From Anthropogastromicrobium sp050944455 (GTDB lineage Bacteria > Bacillota > Clostridia > Lachnospirales > Lachnospiraceae), in contig JBMNRC010000016.1 in the NCBI GenBank assembly GCA_050944455.1, forward strand, positions 1 to 64,000: a stretch of 64,000 nucleotides of DNA, in the 5' to 3' direction. Positions within the stretch are counted from its first letter, which is position 1. Each line of letters opens with the position of its first letter. The notes under the pieces are model-generated. The model searched no databases and had not been told where the DNA came from. It worked only from the letters and a program-made list of their open reading frames with translations. This document shows positions 45,645 through 53,780 of the stretch, piece by piece. The position numbers and the translations under genes are program-made.

Positions 45645-47153
45645 ATGAGAGGAGTGTACAGCAGCAAGGCGAAAGGGCGCCATGACGTTTTCAGGGCGGT
45701 CGCGAAGCTGGCGTTCGAGGGTGATGACCTGAAAAAAATTGATGAAATTCCCTACGAGCTGGTCAGGAGCGAAGCCGGGGAAAGCTACGACAACATCTTT
45801 CTGGAGAGAGCGGTCATCGGGGAACGCCTGAGGGCCGCGCTGGGCCTCCCGATCCGGGACGGCTCCGAGTACAAGCTGATCTCGGACGGCGTGGAGAACG
45901 CTTCGACAGAAGAGAGCTACTACACTCCGCCACTGATCAATATCATCAAATTCGCGTGCCACGCCTGCCCGGACCATGTGACGGTGGTGACCAATCTGTG
46001 CCAGAACTGCATCGAGCATCCGTGCCGGGAAGTCTGCCCGAAGCACGCCGTGAGTCTGGGCAACAAACAGTCCGTCATCGACCGGTCCAAATGCGTGAAC
46101 TGCGGCAGATGCATCTCGGCCTGCCCCTATAACGCGATTGTCCGGATGGACCGCCCGTGCATCAAAGCCTGCGGTATGGGCGCGATCAAAGAAGATGAGA
46201 ATGGGCGTGCCGATATCGACTACACGCGCTGCGTCGCCTGCGGCATGTGCCTCGTGAGCTGCCCTTTTTCCGCCATCGTGGACAAGAGTCAGATTTACCA
46301 GATGATCATGGCGCTGAAGGATAAGAGCAGACCTGTATACGCTGTAGTCGCGCCTTCTTTCGCGGGCCAGTTCGGCCCGAAGTGCGACCAGCAGCATATG
46401 CGGGCGGCGCTGAAGAAAATCGGTTTTGCCGATATGGTTGAGGTGGCGGTCGGGGCAGACCTCTGCACCATCCAGGAAGCGAGAGATTACATCCACGAAG
46501 TGCCGGACCAGATTCCCTTCATGGGAACTTCGTGCTGCCCGGCCTGGTCGGTGATGGCCAAGACGCTGTTCCCGAAATACGCGGACTGCATTTCGATGAC
46601 CCTGACGCCGATGGTTTTTGCGGCCAGGATGACCAGAAAACAGCATCCGGGCTGCCGGACAGTTTTTATCGGACCCTGCGCGGCGAAAAAACTGGAAGCC
46701 AGGCGGAGAACCGTTCGCAGCGAGGTGGATTTCGTGCTGACGTTTGAGGAGATGTCCGGCGTGTTTGACGCGGCCGGAATCTCCTTCGACGATCTTTTGA
46801 CCGAACCCTCCCGGGAGGATTCCTCCTCTGAGGGCAAGGGATTCGCGGCGGGGGGAGGCGTTGCCGGAGCGGTCATCGACCGCATCCATACGATCAGCCC
46901 GGGAAGAGAAGTGCCGACCGCGAGAGCGGAAGGCCTTGCGGACTGCCGCAGGATGATGCAGCTGGCAGCAGCCGGAAAATACAACGGCTACCTTCTGGAA
47001 GGCATGGGATGTCCCGGAGGCTGTATCGGCGGTTCCGGCGTCCTCCAGGATATCAGGAAATCGGCGGCAACTCTCCAGAAACAGATGGAGCAGTCGCAGA
47101 AAAAACATTCGGGTGATTCGGAATACCAGAATTACATGGATCTTCTCTACTGA
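45645..47153 (+). CDS. Monomeric [FeFe] hydrogenase, group-B-like
   Basis: 502-aa soluble iron-sulfur enzyme. The N-terminal half holds ferredoxin-like cysteine clusters (CQNCIEHPCREVCP, CVNCGRCISACP, CVACGMCLVSCP). The H-cluster domain shows the three binding motifs: TSCCPAW (cysteines at 297 and 298), GPCAAKKLEA (345) and EGMGCPGGCIGG (456 and 460). The GPCAAKK form, rather than the MPCxxK of classic enzymes, fits group B. These enzymes are thought to exchange electrons with ferredoxin, but their direction in cells is little studied. Accessory genes hydE, hydF and hydG are absent from the window. GGGGAGGACTGC precedes ATG 45645. Confidence 0.88.
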   Translation: MRGVYSSKAKGRHDVFRAVAKLAFEGDDLKKIDEIPYELVRSEAGESYDNIFLERAVIGERLRAALGLPIRDGSEYKLISDGVENASTEESYYTPPLINIIKFACHACPDHVTVVTNLCQNCIEHPCREVCPKHAVSLGNKQSVIDRSKCVNCGRCISACPYNAIVRMDRPCIKACGMGAIKEDENGRADIDYTRCVACGMCLVSCPFSAIVDKSQIYQMIMALKDKSRPVYAVVAPSFAGQFGPKCDQQHMRAALKKIGFADMVEVAVGADLCTIQEARDYIHEVPDQIPFMGTSCCPAWSVMAKTLFPKYADCISMTLTPMVFAARMTRKQHPGCRTVFIGPCAAKKLEARRRTVRSEVDFVLTFEEMSGVFDAAGISFDDLLTEPSREDSSSEGKGFAAGGGVAGAVIDRIHTISPGREVPTARAEGLADCRRMMQLAAAGKYNGYLLEGMGCPGGCIGGSGVLQDIRKSAATLQKQMEQSQKKHSGDSEYQNYMDLLY

Positions 47154-47170
47154 ACCGCCGGAGGATAACG

Positions 47171-47707
47171 ATGAAAATTTCCGCAAAACAGTCGGCCATG
47201 ACCGCTGTGCTGCTCGCGCTGGCCATCGCCAGCCAGTTTCTTAAAAATGTATCTGTATATCTGACGGGCCCGGTGATCAATCTGGTTCTGATGACGGCCG
47301 CAGCGTTCTGCGGGCTGATTCCGGCCCTGATACTCTCCGCAATTACGCCGGTCACGTCTTTTCTGATCACGGGTTCGCCCCTGATGGCCGCTATCCCCGT
47401 GCTGATCCCGGCCATCATGCTGGGGAACGCTGTTCTGGTGCTGGTCATGCATTTCGCTCACAGGAAGGGGATGAGCTGGGCAGCGGCGTGGATTCCCGGC
47501 GCGGCTGCAAAGAGCGCTGTGATGGCTGTGCTGATCTCGGGCGTCATTCTCACTGTTCTCGGCCCGGGGACGGGGCTGCCGGAAGCTGCGCTGAACGCCG
47601 CGAGGCTTACTTTCTCCGTGACTCAGCTGATTACTGCTTTTATCGGCGGCCTCCTGTTTCTGCCGGTGCACGCCGCGCTGCTCAAAGCGGGATACAGGGA
47701 AATCTGA
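47171..47707 (+). CDS. ECF transporter S component (substrate unknown)
   Basis: 178-aa very hydrophobic protein with about five to six membrane segments (QSAMTAVLLALAIASQFLKN, VINLVLMTAAAFCGLIPAL, and others), the size and pattern of substrate-capture subunits of energy-coupling-factor vitamin transporters. Such subunits work with a shared EcfA-EcfT module that is not here. It starts 17 bp after the hydrogenase gene, with a CGGAGG site. The vitamin or metal carried cannot be told from the sequence. Confidence 0.75.
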   Translation: MKISAKQSAMTAVLLALAIASQFLKNVSVYLTGPVINLVLMTAAAFCGLIPALILSAITPVTSFLITGSPLMAAIPVLIPAIMLGNAVLVLVMHFAHRKGMSWAAAWIPGAAAKSAVMAVLISGVILTVLGPGTGLPEAALNAARLTFSVTQLITAFIGGLLFLPVHAALLKAGYREI

Positions 47708-47780
47708 ATGGATTCCCGGAGATTCCGGACGCTTTTGTGAAAATTTAAACGGGAATGCAAAGATTCCGGATGACAGGAAA

Positions 47781-47822
47781 GGGCCGGAGAAAGCTGTTTC
47801 AGCTTTTTCCGGCCCTCGTTTC
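47781..47822. terminator. Convergent terminator between the ECF gene and rubrerythrin
   Basis: 15-bp stem with one wobble (GGGCCGGAGAAAGCT / AGCTTTTTCCGGCCC), GTTTC loop. It lies between convergent genes and could act on both strands; the T-tail on the plus strand is short (CGTTT). Confidence 0.75.
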
Positions 47823-47858
47823 CGATATTCTGCCTATCTTACTGGTAAGAAAGGAAGA

Positions 47859-48401
47859 TCAGTCCTTGAAGTATCTCTCCAGAAGGCCCTTGAACGCCTT
47901 GCCGTGACGGGCCTCATCCCTTGCCATCTCGTGAACCGCGTCATGGATCGCGTCGAGATTCTGCGCCTTCGCGCGCTTTGCGAGATCGGTCTTCCCGGCG
48001 GTAGCGCCGTTCTCAGCTTCTACGCGAAGCTGAAGGTTCTTCTTGGTGGAATCGGTGACGACTTCACCGAGCATTTCAGCGAACTTCGCCGCGTGAACAG
48101 CCTCTTCGCTGGCAGCCTTCTCATAGTAAAGGCCGATTTCCGGATATCCCTCGCGGTAAGCGACGCGGGACATTGCCAGATACATACCGACCTCGCTGCA
48201 CTCACCGCTGAAGTTCGCGCGGAGGTCCGCCTTGATGTCATCCGGGACGTCCTTGGCAACGCCGACAACGTGCTCGGAAGCCCAGGTCATCTCATCCTTC
48301 TGGGCAACGAATTTGGATGCCGGAGCACCGCATACCGGGCACTTCTCCGGAGCCTTGTCGCCTTCGTAAACATAACCGCATACACTGCATACAAATTTCA
48401 T
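47859..48401 (-). CDS. Reverse rubrerythrin (rubredoxin-ferritin-like peroxidase)
   Basis: 180-aa cytosolic non-haem iron protein that reduces hydrogen peroxide in anaerobes. The rubredoxin-like iron site comes first (CSVCGYVYEG ... CPVCG) and the ferritin-like diiron helix bundle follows (FSGECSEVGMYLAMSRVA, EEAVHAAKFAEMLG, EMARDEARHGKAF). This order is the reverse of classic rubrerythrin. The start at 48401 has AAGGAG upstream on the minus strand. It lies downstream of the PerR-type regulator on the same strand. Confidence 0.93.
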   Translation of the reverse strand: MKFVCSVCGYVYEGDKAPEKCPVCGAPASKFVAQKDEMTWASEHVVGVAKDVPDDIKADLRANFSGECSEVGMYLAMSRVAYREGYPEIGLYYEKAASEEAVHAAKFAEMLGEVVTDSTKKNLQLRVEAENGATAGKTDLAKRAKAQNLDAIHDAVHEMARDEARHGKAFKGLLERYFKD

Positions 48402-48468
48402 AATTTTCTCCTTCCGCGGCAGCCGCCGCAAAATTGATTCTGCGCCAGCCCGGCGCAGTGGGTATATA

Positions 48469-48493
48469 AGAAAACAGATCTGATCTGTTTTCT
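48469..48493 (-). terminator. Palindrome between perR-type gene and rubrerythrin gene
   Basis: AGAAAACAGATC and its exact complement are separated by one base. On the minus strand the 3' arm is T-rich (GATCTGTTTTCTTATAT), so it may terminate part of the perR transcript; an operator role is also possible. Confidence 0.5.
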
Positions 48494-48574
48494 GCAAAAT
48501 AAGAAGAACATTGCGGAACCGGCGGAGCGGTTCTGCATGGCCGGCCCGGCCGGAACCGGGAACAGAACGGGAAA

Positions 48575-49027
48575 TTATTCGGAAAGCGGGGCCTCCGGCG
48601 GGCCTTCTTCCTGCTTTTCTCCGCCATCCACGCTTTCATCCTGTGATTCCTCTGCTTTCAGGCAGTCGGCGCAGATGCCATAGAACATCAGTTCATGGTA
48701 ATAAACTCTGCCGCCCAGATGCGCCTGAGCCAGATGGTTGAGCGATTCCATCGAAGTCATCGGGATATCGTCCACCCTGCCGCATTTTTTACAGTAAAAA
48801 TGGTAGTGCGGCTGGGGATTGGGGTCGAACCGGTCGGATCCGTCGATATTCGAAAGCCGGCTGATTTCCCCGCTCTCCGAGAGAAGCGAGAGGTTCCTGT
48901 AGACGGTTCCAAGGCTCAGGCTGGGCATTTCCGGCTTCAGAGCCTCGTAAATGGTTTCCGCGGTGGGGTGATCCTTCCGCCCGGCTAAAAACCGTCGGAT
49001 CTCCTCACGCTGTCTGCTGTACTTCAA
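48575..49027 (-). CDS. perR: Fur-family regulator, PerR type
   Basis: 150-aa metal-dependent repressor. N-terminal winged helix with HPTAETIYEALKPEMPSLSLGTVYRNLSLL, then the metal-binding dimerisation half with DRFDPNPQPHYHFYCKKCG and a second CxxC (GICADC) forming the structural zinc site. The HYHFYC and DPNP context fits PerR more than Fur. A Fur/PerR-type operator overlaps its own promoter. The acidic last 20 residues are an extension. The neighbouring rubrerythrin is a classic PerR target, supporting a peroxide-sensing role. Confidence 0.85.
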   Translation of the reverse strand: MKYSRQREEIRRFLAGRKDHPTAETIYEALKPEMPSLSLGTVYRNLSLLSESGEISRLSNIDGSDRFDPNPQPHYHFYCKKCGRVDDIPMTSMESLNHLAQAHLGGRVYYHELMFYGICADCLKAEESQDESVDGGEKQEEGPPEAPLSE

Positions 49028-49042
49028 ATAGCTGCCTCCAAA

Positions 49043-49057
49043 TAATAATGATTATCG
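49043..49057 (-). promoter_or_regulatory. Fur/PerR-type operator upstream of perR
   Basis: On the minus strand CGATAATCATTATTA, a 7-1-7 inverted repeat matching the family box TGATAATNATTATCA at most positions. It overlaps the expected transcription start, indicating autorepression. Confidence 0.8.
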
Positions 49058-49063
49058 TTTTTT

Positions 49064-49092
49064 ATTATAATGGCTGGAAGGAAAAAGTGCAA
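49064..49092 (-). promoter_or_regulatory. Sigma-A promoter of perR
   Basis: Minus strand: TTGCAC (49092-49087), 17-bp spacer, perfect TATAAT (49069-49064). Confidence 0.7.
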
Positions 49093-49178
49093 GGGCCAAT
49101 AGAAAATTTTCAGGCCACCTGTCCTGAACCGGCCGGCGACCGGCTGCCTCCGCTCCCGGTCAGCTATCCGCAGGCTTG

Positions 49179-49206
49179 TTGCGCAGGCCGCTGATTATGG
49201 TATACT
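49179..49206 (+). promoter_or_regulatory. Promoter of the alarmone synthetase gene
   Basis: TTGCGC (49179-49184), 16-bp spacer, TATACT (49201-49206) with a preceding TGG as extended -10. Confidence 0.65.
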
Positions 49207-49260
49207 GAAAACAGCAGAGTCCCCGGCATGATGGCCCGGGACGGGAAAGGAAGAGTGATA

Positions 49261-50208
49261 ATGGAAGAAAGCGGCATCGGGGGAGAGGAGTTTTCAAGAC
49301 TCATGCTCGGCTACAGATCTGCTCTCAAAACAGTACAGACGAAAATTGAAATTCTGAACGACGATTTCATCACCGTTCACCACTACAACCCGATTGAACA
49401 CGTCAAATACAGAATCAAGAAAAAGGACAGCATCATCCGCAAACTGAAAAAGAACGGACATGAAATCACCATCGAAAACATGGTCAGGTATGTGAATGAC
49501 ATCGCGGGAATCCGCATTATCTGTTCGTTTGTTTCCGACATTTACCGTCTCGCGGACGTCATTACCGGCCAGTCCGACCTGGAAGTTCTCACGGTGAAAA
49601 ATTACCTGATTTCACCGAAAGACAACGGATATACGAGCTATCATATGATCCTTTCGGTTCCGGTTTACCTTTCGGACGGCGAGAGACATGTGAAGGTTGA
49701 AGTGCAGATCCGGACCATCGCCATGGATTTCTGGGCTTCCCTCGATCACAAAATCCGTTACAAATTTGAAGGCCAGACGCCGGATTACATCGGCGTCCAG
49801 CTGAAGAACTGCGCGGATATCGTCGCCAGTCTCGACAGAAAAATGGAACAGCTCAACCGGGATATTCAGGGAATTGCCCGTGAACAGACTGTCTCCGTGG
49901 AGGAACAGAGTGAAAAACAGCAGCATGACTCGGAAGCTCTGAGACGATCCGTGATCGAGAACGGGAGTGACGGCTGGCAGCAGTATTTCGCCGAAGGCCT
50001 TCTCCCGGACGACGGCTGGAGACAGGACGGGCCGAAAGATGCTGATGAAATCATGGATCCTGCTCCGTCAGTGAAAACCTGGCCGGAAGATTCAGTGGAT
50101 GACCTGTTCCCGGATGAAGAGGAAAACGCGGATCCGGATTCCGGAGGGAAGAACGCTGCGGATACCGGCGGGGAGAAACCATCCGAACCGGAAAAGCCGG
50201 GCAGATAA
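49261..50208 (+). CDS. Small alarmone synthetase (RelA/SpoT synthetase domain, RelQ-like)
   Basis: 315-aa single-domain (p)ppGpp synthetase without hydrolase or TGS/ACT domains. GGAAGAG precedes ATG 49261. Synthetase marks: YRIKKKDSIIRKLKKNG (ATP-binding basic region), IAGIRIICSF, DNGYTSYHMIL and VEVQIRTIAMDFWASLDHKIRYK with the catalytic glutamate. After about residue 200 a coiled-coil-like helix and an acidic C-terminal extension of about 100 residues follow, longer than usual for RelQ. It shares a transcript direction with xpt 91 bp downstream. Confidence 0.88.
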   Translation: MEESGIGGEEFSRLMLGYRSALKTVQTKIEILNDDFITVHHYNPIEHVKYRIKKKDSIIRKLKKNGHEITIENMVRYVNDIAGIRIICSFVSDIYRLADVITGQSDLEVLTVKNYLISPKDNGYTSYHMILSVPVYLSDGERHVKVEVQIRTIAMDFWASLDHKIRYKFEGQTPDYIGVQLKNCADIVASLDRKMEQLNRDIQGIAREQTVSVEEQSEKQQHDSEALRRSVIENGSDGWQQYFAEGLLPDDGWRQDGPKDADEIMDPAPSVKTWPEDSVDDLFPDEEENADPDSGGKNAADTGGEKPSEPEKPGR

Positions 50209-50299
50209 CTGACAGGAATTCGTAAGATCTTTGCGCCGGATGACCGGCCCGCATATCTGAGATACTCCCTGCTGCAGGGAAGAAAGAAGGAAGGAAGCC

Positions 50300-50899
50300 A
50301 TGAAACTTCTGGAAGACAGAATCCGCAGAGACGGAATCGTGAAACCGGGGAATGTCCTGAAAGTGGACAGTTTTCTGAATCACCAGATCGATATCGGACT
50401 GTACAACGAGATGGGAAAGGAGTGGAAACGCCTTTTTGAGGGATCGGAAGTCACGAAAATCCTGACCATTGAAGCCAGCGGGATCGGGCTCGCCTGCATC
50501 ACCGCACAGTACTTTCATGTTCCTGTGGTTTTCGCGAAAAAATCCCAGAGCATCAATCTGGACGGTGAGTCTTATACAACCAAAATCCGCTCTTTTACCC
50601 ACCAGAGAGTTTACGATGTGATCGTCTCCCGGAAATATCTGTCTCCTGAAGATAAAATTCTGATAATCGACGATTTCCTCGCCAACGGCTGCGCGCTCGA
50701 AGGCTTGATTGAAATTATCCGGGAGGCCGGGGCTTCCGTAGCCGGCGTCGGCATCGCCGTGGAGAAAGGATTTCAGGACGGCGGCAGAAAAATCCGCGCG
50801 ATGGGAATCCGGGTCGAATCTCTCGCGGTGGTGAGTTCCATGAATCCGGAAACCGGGGAAATCACATTCAGCACGGACACGGATTCGGACCGCGTCTGA
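50300..50899 (+). CDS. xpt: Xanthine phosphoribosyltransferase
   Basis: 199-aa purine-salvage enzyme converting xanthine and PRPP to XMP. Start after AAGGAAGC. N-terminal MKLLEDRIRRDGIV and VDSFLNHQIDIGL are typical; TIEASGIGLACITA binds the base pocket, and ILIIDDFLANGCALEGL is the PRPP-binding loop. In many Firmicutes a guanine riboswitch controls xpt; none is recognisable in the 91-bp gap, so it probably relies on the upstream promoter. Confidence 0.93.
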   Translation: MKLLEDRIRRDGIVKPGNVLKVDSFLNHQIDIGLYNEMGKEWKRLFEGSEVTKILTIEASGIGLACITAQYFHVPVVFAKKSQSINLDGESYTTKIRSFTHQRVYDVIVSRKYLSPEDKILIIDDFLANGCALEGLIEIIREAGASVAGVGIAVEKGFQDGGRKIRAMGIRVESLAVVSSMNPETGEITFSTDTDSDRV

Positions 50900-50978
50900 G
50901 CGCTGATGTGCGGATCGGCCTGCTTTGCACTGTTTAATGCTGCAGGAGATCAGGGCCGGCTGCAAATCTAAAGTATTT

Positions 50979-51007
50979 TTGACACCTCTAGTTTTTTTTG
51001 TTACAAT
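50979..51007 (+). promoter_or_regulatory. Sigma-A promoter of the exported foldase gene
   Basis: Perfect TTGACA (50979-50984), 17-bp T-rich spacer, TACAAT (51002-51007). Confidence 0.82.
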
Positions 51008-51078
51008 GTTTTTCAGGTTTTAGTTCCGGCAAACGGGAAACCGTCCGGAAAATCTCATATATTGAAAGGATTACAGCA

Positions 51079-52347
51079 ATGAATAAGAAAATTGCAGCAT
51101 CATTACTTGCTTTGAGCCTTGCTTCCATGGCAGCGCCCACAGCAGCTTTTGCTGATGAAACAGCTTCTGAGGATGTCACGGAAGAAGCGGCGGAGGAAAC
51201 GACGTCCCCTGTTTCGGAGGCTCCTACTGAGATGGAGAGCGAAGCTGAATCCGAGTCAGCCGAAGAGACGTATGATTACAGCGTATATTTCGATGAAAAC
51301 GGCTTCTTCGCGGGTGTCACCGCGCTGGATTATGTCTCTCTCCCCGAGTATACCGGTGTGCAGATTCCGGCTTCCGAAGTGACTCCGACGGATTCCGAGG
51401 TTCAGGCCAAGATCGATGAGATGGTCCAGAGCTATACAACCACCGAGCAGGTTACGGAGGGAACCGTTGAGGAAGGCGACAGCGTAAACATCGATTATGT
51501 CGGAACCATCGACGGAGTGGAGTTCGACGGTGGCAGCACTGACGGCAACGGTACGACGGTCACCGCGGGCGGGACCAATTACATTGATGATTTCCTTGAC
51601 CAGCTGATCGGGCATGAAGTCGGCGAGACGTTTGATATCAACGTTACCTTCCCGGACGATTACGGAGTTGATGAGCTCAACGGCAAGGACGCCGTATTCA
51701 CGACCACCATCAATTATATTGAAAAATCGGTTATCCCGGAAGTCACGGACGATTTCGTGAAGGAAAATCTCGGGTATGACACGGTGGACGCTTACAAGCA
51801 GTCCCTCTACGATGATATCTACAATGAGCACCTGAGCGAATCCCTGCTCAACTGGCTGATTGAGAATTCCATCGTTTCCGATGTTCCGCAATCTGTTGTC
51901 GAAGCCCTCTATCAGGTCCAGTATGATTATTACGAGCGTCTGGGATCCCTGTACGGCTATGATGTGGATACCATCCTGAGCATGTTCGGTTCCGACACGG
52001 AGTCCCTTTACAGCCAGTGCGAGACTTACGCTTCCAACTACCTGGTTCTGCAGGCAGTGATGGAGGACGCTTCCCTGGAAGTCACTCCTGAGTATTTTAT
52101 GGAAGTCAATAATACGGACGAGGATACCTACAATACCTATGTCGATTATTATGGCGTCGGATACGTTCATTTCACCGCAATTTCCAACTGCGTGACAGAT
52201 TTCATGAAGCAGAGCGCGGTAGTGTATGACGATTCCGCGGAAATCGAGAGCGAAGCGGAGAGCGAGACCGCCATCGAAGCCGAAACCGCTGAGGAAACCG
52301 TGACGACAGCGGAAACTGTCGGGGAAACCACCGAGGCAGCTGAATAA
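51079..52347 (+). CDS. Exported FKBP-type peptidyl-prolyl isomerase with trigger-factor-like C-terminal region
   Basis: 422-aa secreted foldase. ATG 51079 follows AAGGATT. The signal peptide ends AAFA near residue 25, followed by a Glu/Thr/Ser-rich stretch of about 50 residues. An FKBP domain follows (EEGDSVNIDYVGTIDGVEFDGG, then DDFLDQLIGHEVGETFDINVTFPDDYG), then a helical trigger-factor-like region (SLLNWLIENSIVSDVPQSVVEALYQVQYDYYERLG). It lacks the ribosome-binding domain of cytoplasmic trigger factor. The C-terminus is a 40-residue Glu/Thr/Ala tail ending TTEAAE. It begins a run of exported-protein genes. Confidence 0.87.
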   Translation: MNKKIAASLLALSLASMAAPTAAFADETASEDVTEEAAEETTSPVSEAPTEMESEAESESAEETYDYSVYFDENGFFAGVTALDYVSLPEYTGVQIPASEVTPTDSEVQAKIDEMVQSYTTTEQVTEGTVEEGDSVNIDYVGTIDGVEFDGGSTDGNGTTVTAGGTNYIDDFLDQLIGHEVGETFDINVTFPDDYGVDELNGKDAVFTTTINYIEKSVIPEVTDDFVKENLGYDTVDAYKQSLYDDIYNEHLSESLLNWLIENSIVSDVPQSVVEALYQVQYDYYERLGSLYGYDVDTILSMFGSDTESLYSQCETYASNYLVLQAVMEDASLEVTPEYFMEVNNTDEDTYNTYVDYYGVGYVHFTAISNCVTDFMKQSAVVYDDSAEIESEAESETAIEAETAEETVTTAETVGETTEAAE

Positions 52348-52426
52348 TGGCTGTTCCGGATACGGGAGATCTTCAACGTATCCGTACCCGGTGAATTCCC
52401 TTTATGAAAATTTCTTCTGTAGATTT

Positions 52427-52454
52427 ATCCCCGGCGTAAGCCGGGGATTTTTTT
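52427..52454 (+). terminator. Terminator after the exported foldase gene
   Basis: Perfect 9-bp stem ATCCCCGGC / GCCGGGGAT, GTAA loop, six or more T. Confidence 0.95.
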
Positions 52455-52544
52455 CGGATCGGCGGTCAATACCGATCTCATGCCGCAGCAAACGCCACAG
52501 GGAATAATCAGGGGGATTTTTTAAATCGGCGGTCAATACTGATC
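52443..52544 (+). repeat. Imperfect direct repeat downstream of the foldase terminator
   Basis: ATCGGCGGTCAATACCGATC at 52458-52477 recurs at 52525-52544 with one difference. The similarity extends upstream through a GGGGATTTTTT stretch that in the first copy is the terminator's own T-tract. Repeat spacing is about 67 nt. Confidence 0.8.
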
Positions 52545-52733
52545 AGTGCTGATGCGGACCGGGTCGATGCGGGTTGATTCCAACCCGAGGCTGCCTGGTT
52601 TCATGACGGTGCAGTCCAGGGCCTTCTGCTGTCCGGGATCCATCAGGCGGACTCATTGAGAGAGTCTCATTGCGGTTGGAAACCATTTGATGCGAATTTG
52701 ACTTCCTTATATGGGTTAGTGCTCCCGGATTTA

Positions 52734-52762
52734 TTGACAGTATCGCGGAAAGCTGATAAACT
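52734..52762 (+). promoter_or_regulatory. Sigma-A promoter of the lipoprotein gene
   Basis: Perfect TTGACA (52734-52739), 17 bp, TAAACT (52757-52762). Confidence 0.68.
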
Positions 52763-52838
52763 GACAATATGGAAAATTTGTAAGCCATGCTGATCATTAC
52801 GGGATTCAGGATGGCTGCAGAGCAAAGGAGAACTTGCA

Positions 52839-53621
52839 TTGAAGCGCAGAAAACTGATCAGAACCTTGTCCGTTTTCGCGGCAGCAGCCATGATAACACT
52901 GAGCGGGTGTTATTACGGATACGGCGGCTACGGATCCTGGTCTCAGAATACACCGAAAACGACGGCCGCGGTAGATACAATTCCCGCGCTTGAGATGTCC
53001 GAGCTTGCGGACAGCACGGGAATGTTCGTGTTCCCCGGCGTAACGTGGGGAATGACCCAGGAGGAGGTTGAATCGGCACTTGGCATTTCCATCGGGACAC
53101 TGACAGAGTTCGCTGATGGCGGCGGCTACGCGGATCTCAATGTCAACTATAATGTCGACGGAAAGATTTCCGTAGGTATGATGCCGGTTTTTGATGAAGA
53201 CGGAGGTCTCAGCAGCCTGTCGATTTATTTTGAGGATCTGTACACGGCTGAGGAACTGGATCAGCTGTACGCGGACACTGTCGCGGACGCGACAGCCGCG
53301 TTCGGCGATCCGGCGAAAGTAACGCCGGAAGACCGTGACGTAAACAATACGACCTACCATACCGAGACTACTTTCTGGTTTTTCGACGTCAGCGAGACGC
53401 AGCAGACCAGTCTGCAGATCGGTACTACCGACGTCGGCAAGGGCACAAACGCGGTGATTATCGGCGTCAATTCCTATGACCCGGCTACCCTGGAGGATGA
53501 GACCGGAGAGGACGCCACGGATATGGAAACCGAAGTGTCCGGCAGTGTGGAGACGGCGGAAGCCGATACATCCGCTTTTCCCGCGGAAGAGACGTCAGCC
53601 GAAGAGTCCCAGGCACAATAA
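52839..53621 (+). CDS. Putative lipoprotein of unknown function
   Basis: 260-aa exported protein starting at TTG 52839 with AAAGGAG 8 nt upstream. The leader ends in a true lipobox, ITLSGC, with the lipid-anchoring cysteine at 24, followed by a Tyr/Gly stretch. The body has a short motif WGMTQEEVESALG that recalls small envelope-protein repeats, then an alpha/beta region (FWFFDVSETQQTSLQIG). The last 35 residues are Glu/Thr/Ser-rich and end ESQAQ. I do not recognise the family. It is the one clear lipoprotein in this stretch and shows that lipobox processing is probably available in this organism. Confidence 0.7.
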   Translation: MKRRKLIRTLSVFAAAAMITLSGCYYGYGGYGSWSQNTPKTTAAVDTIPALEMSELADSTGMFVFPGVTWGMTQEEVESALGISIGTLTEFADGGGYADLNVNYNVDGKISVGMMPVFDEDGGLSSLSIYFEDLYTAEELDQLYADTVADATAAFGDPAKVTPEDRDVNNTTYHTETTFWFFDVSETQQTSLQIGTTDVGKGTNAVIIGVNSYDPATLEDETGEDATDMETEVSGSVETAEADTSAFPAEETSAEESQAQ

Positions 53622-53702
53622 TTTTCACGGATTTTGAAAAAAGGTTCCGCGGGAACCGAAATTGCGCCGCAGCAGCATCCCGAAAGCGTTTTGCTTCCGG
53701 AT

Positions 53703-53708
53703 TATAAT
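53703..53708 (+). promoter_or_regulatory. -10 element upstream of the secreted hypothetical gene
   Basis: TATAAT 78 bp before the start of the next gene; no matching -35 at the usual distance was found. Confidence 0.4.
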
Positions 53709-53780
53709 ACCAGCAGCAGTCAGCAGGCGCGCTGAAGCGCAGGCCTGCATTACAGCACATCACAGCAAAGAGGAGAAGAC

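Larger units (their letters stand above)
52348..52838. other. Intergenic region with terminator, direct repeat and promoter
   Basis: 491 bp: terminator 52427-52454, an imperfect direct repeat (52443-52477 and 52512-52544) and a promoter (52734-52762). No gene is supported. Confidence 0.5.

Noticed and set aside
50209..50299. Guanine riboswitch upstream of xpt
   Set aside because: The 91-bp gap shows none of the conserved loop or junction sequences.
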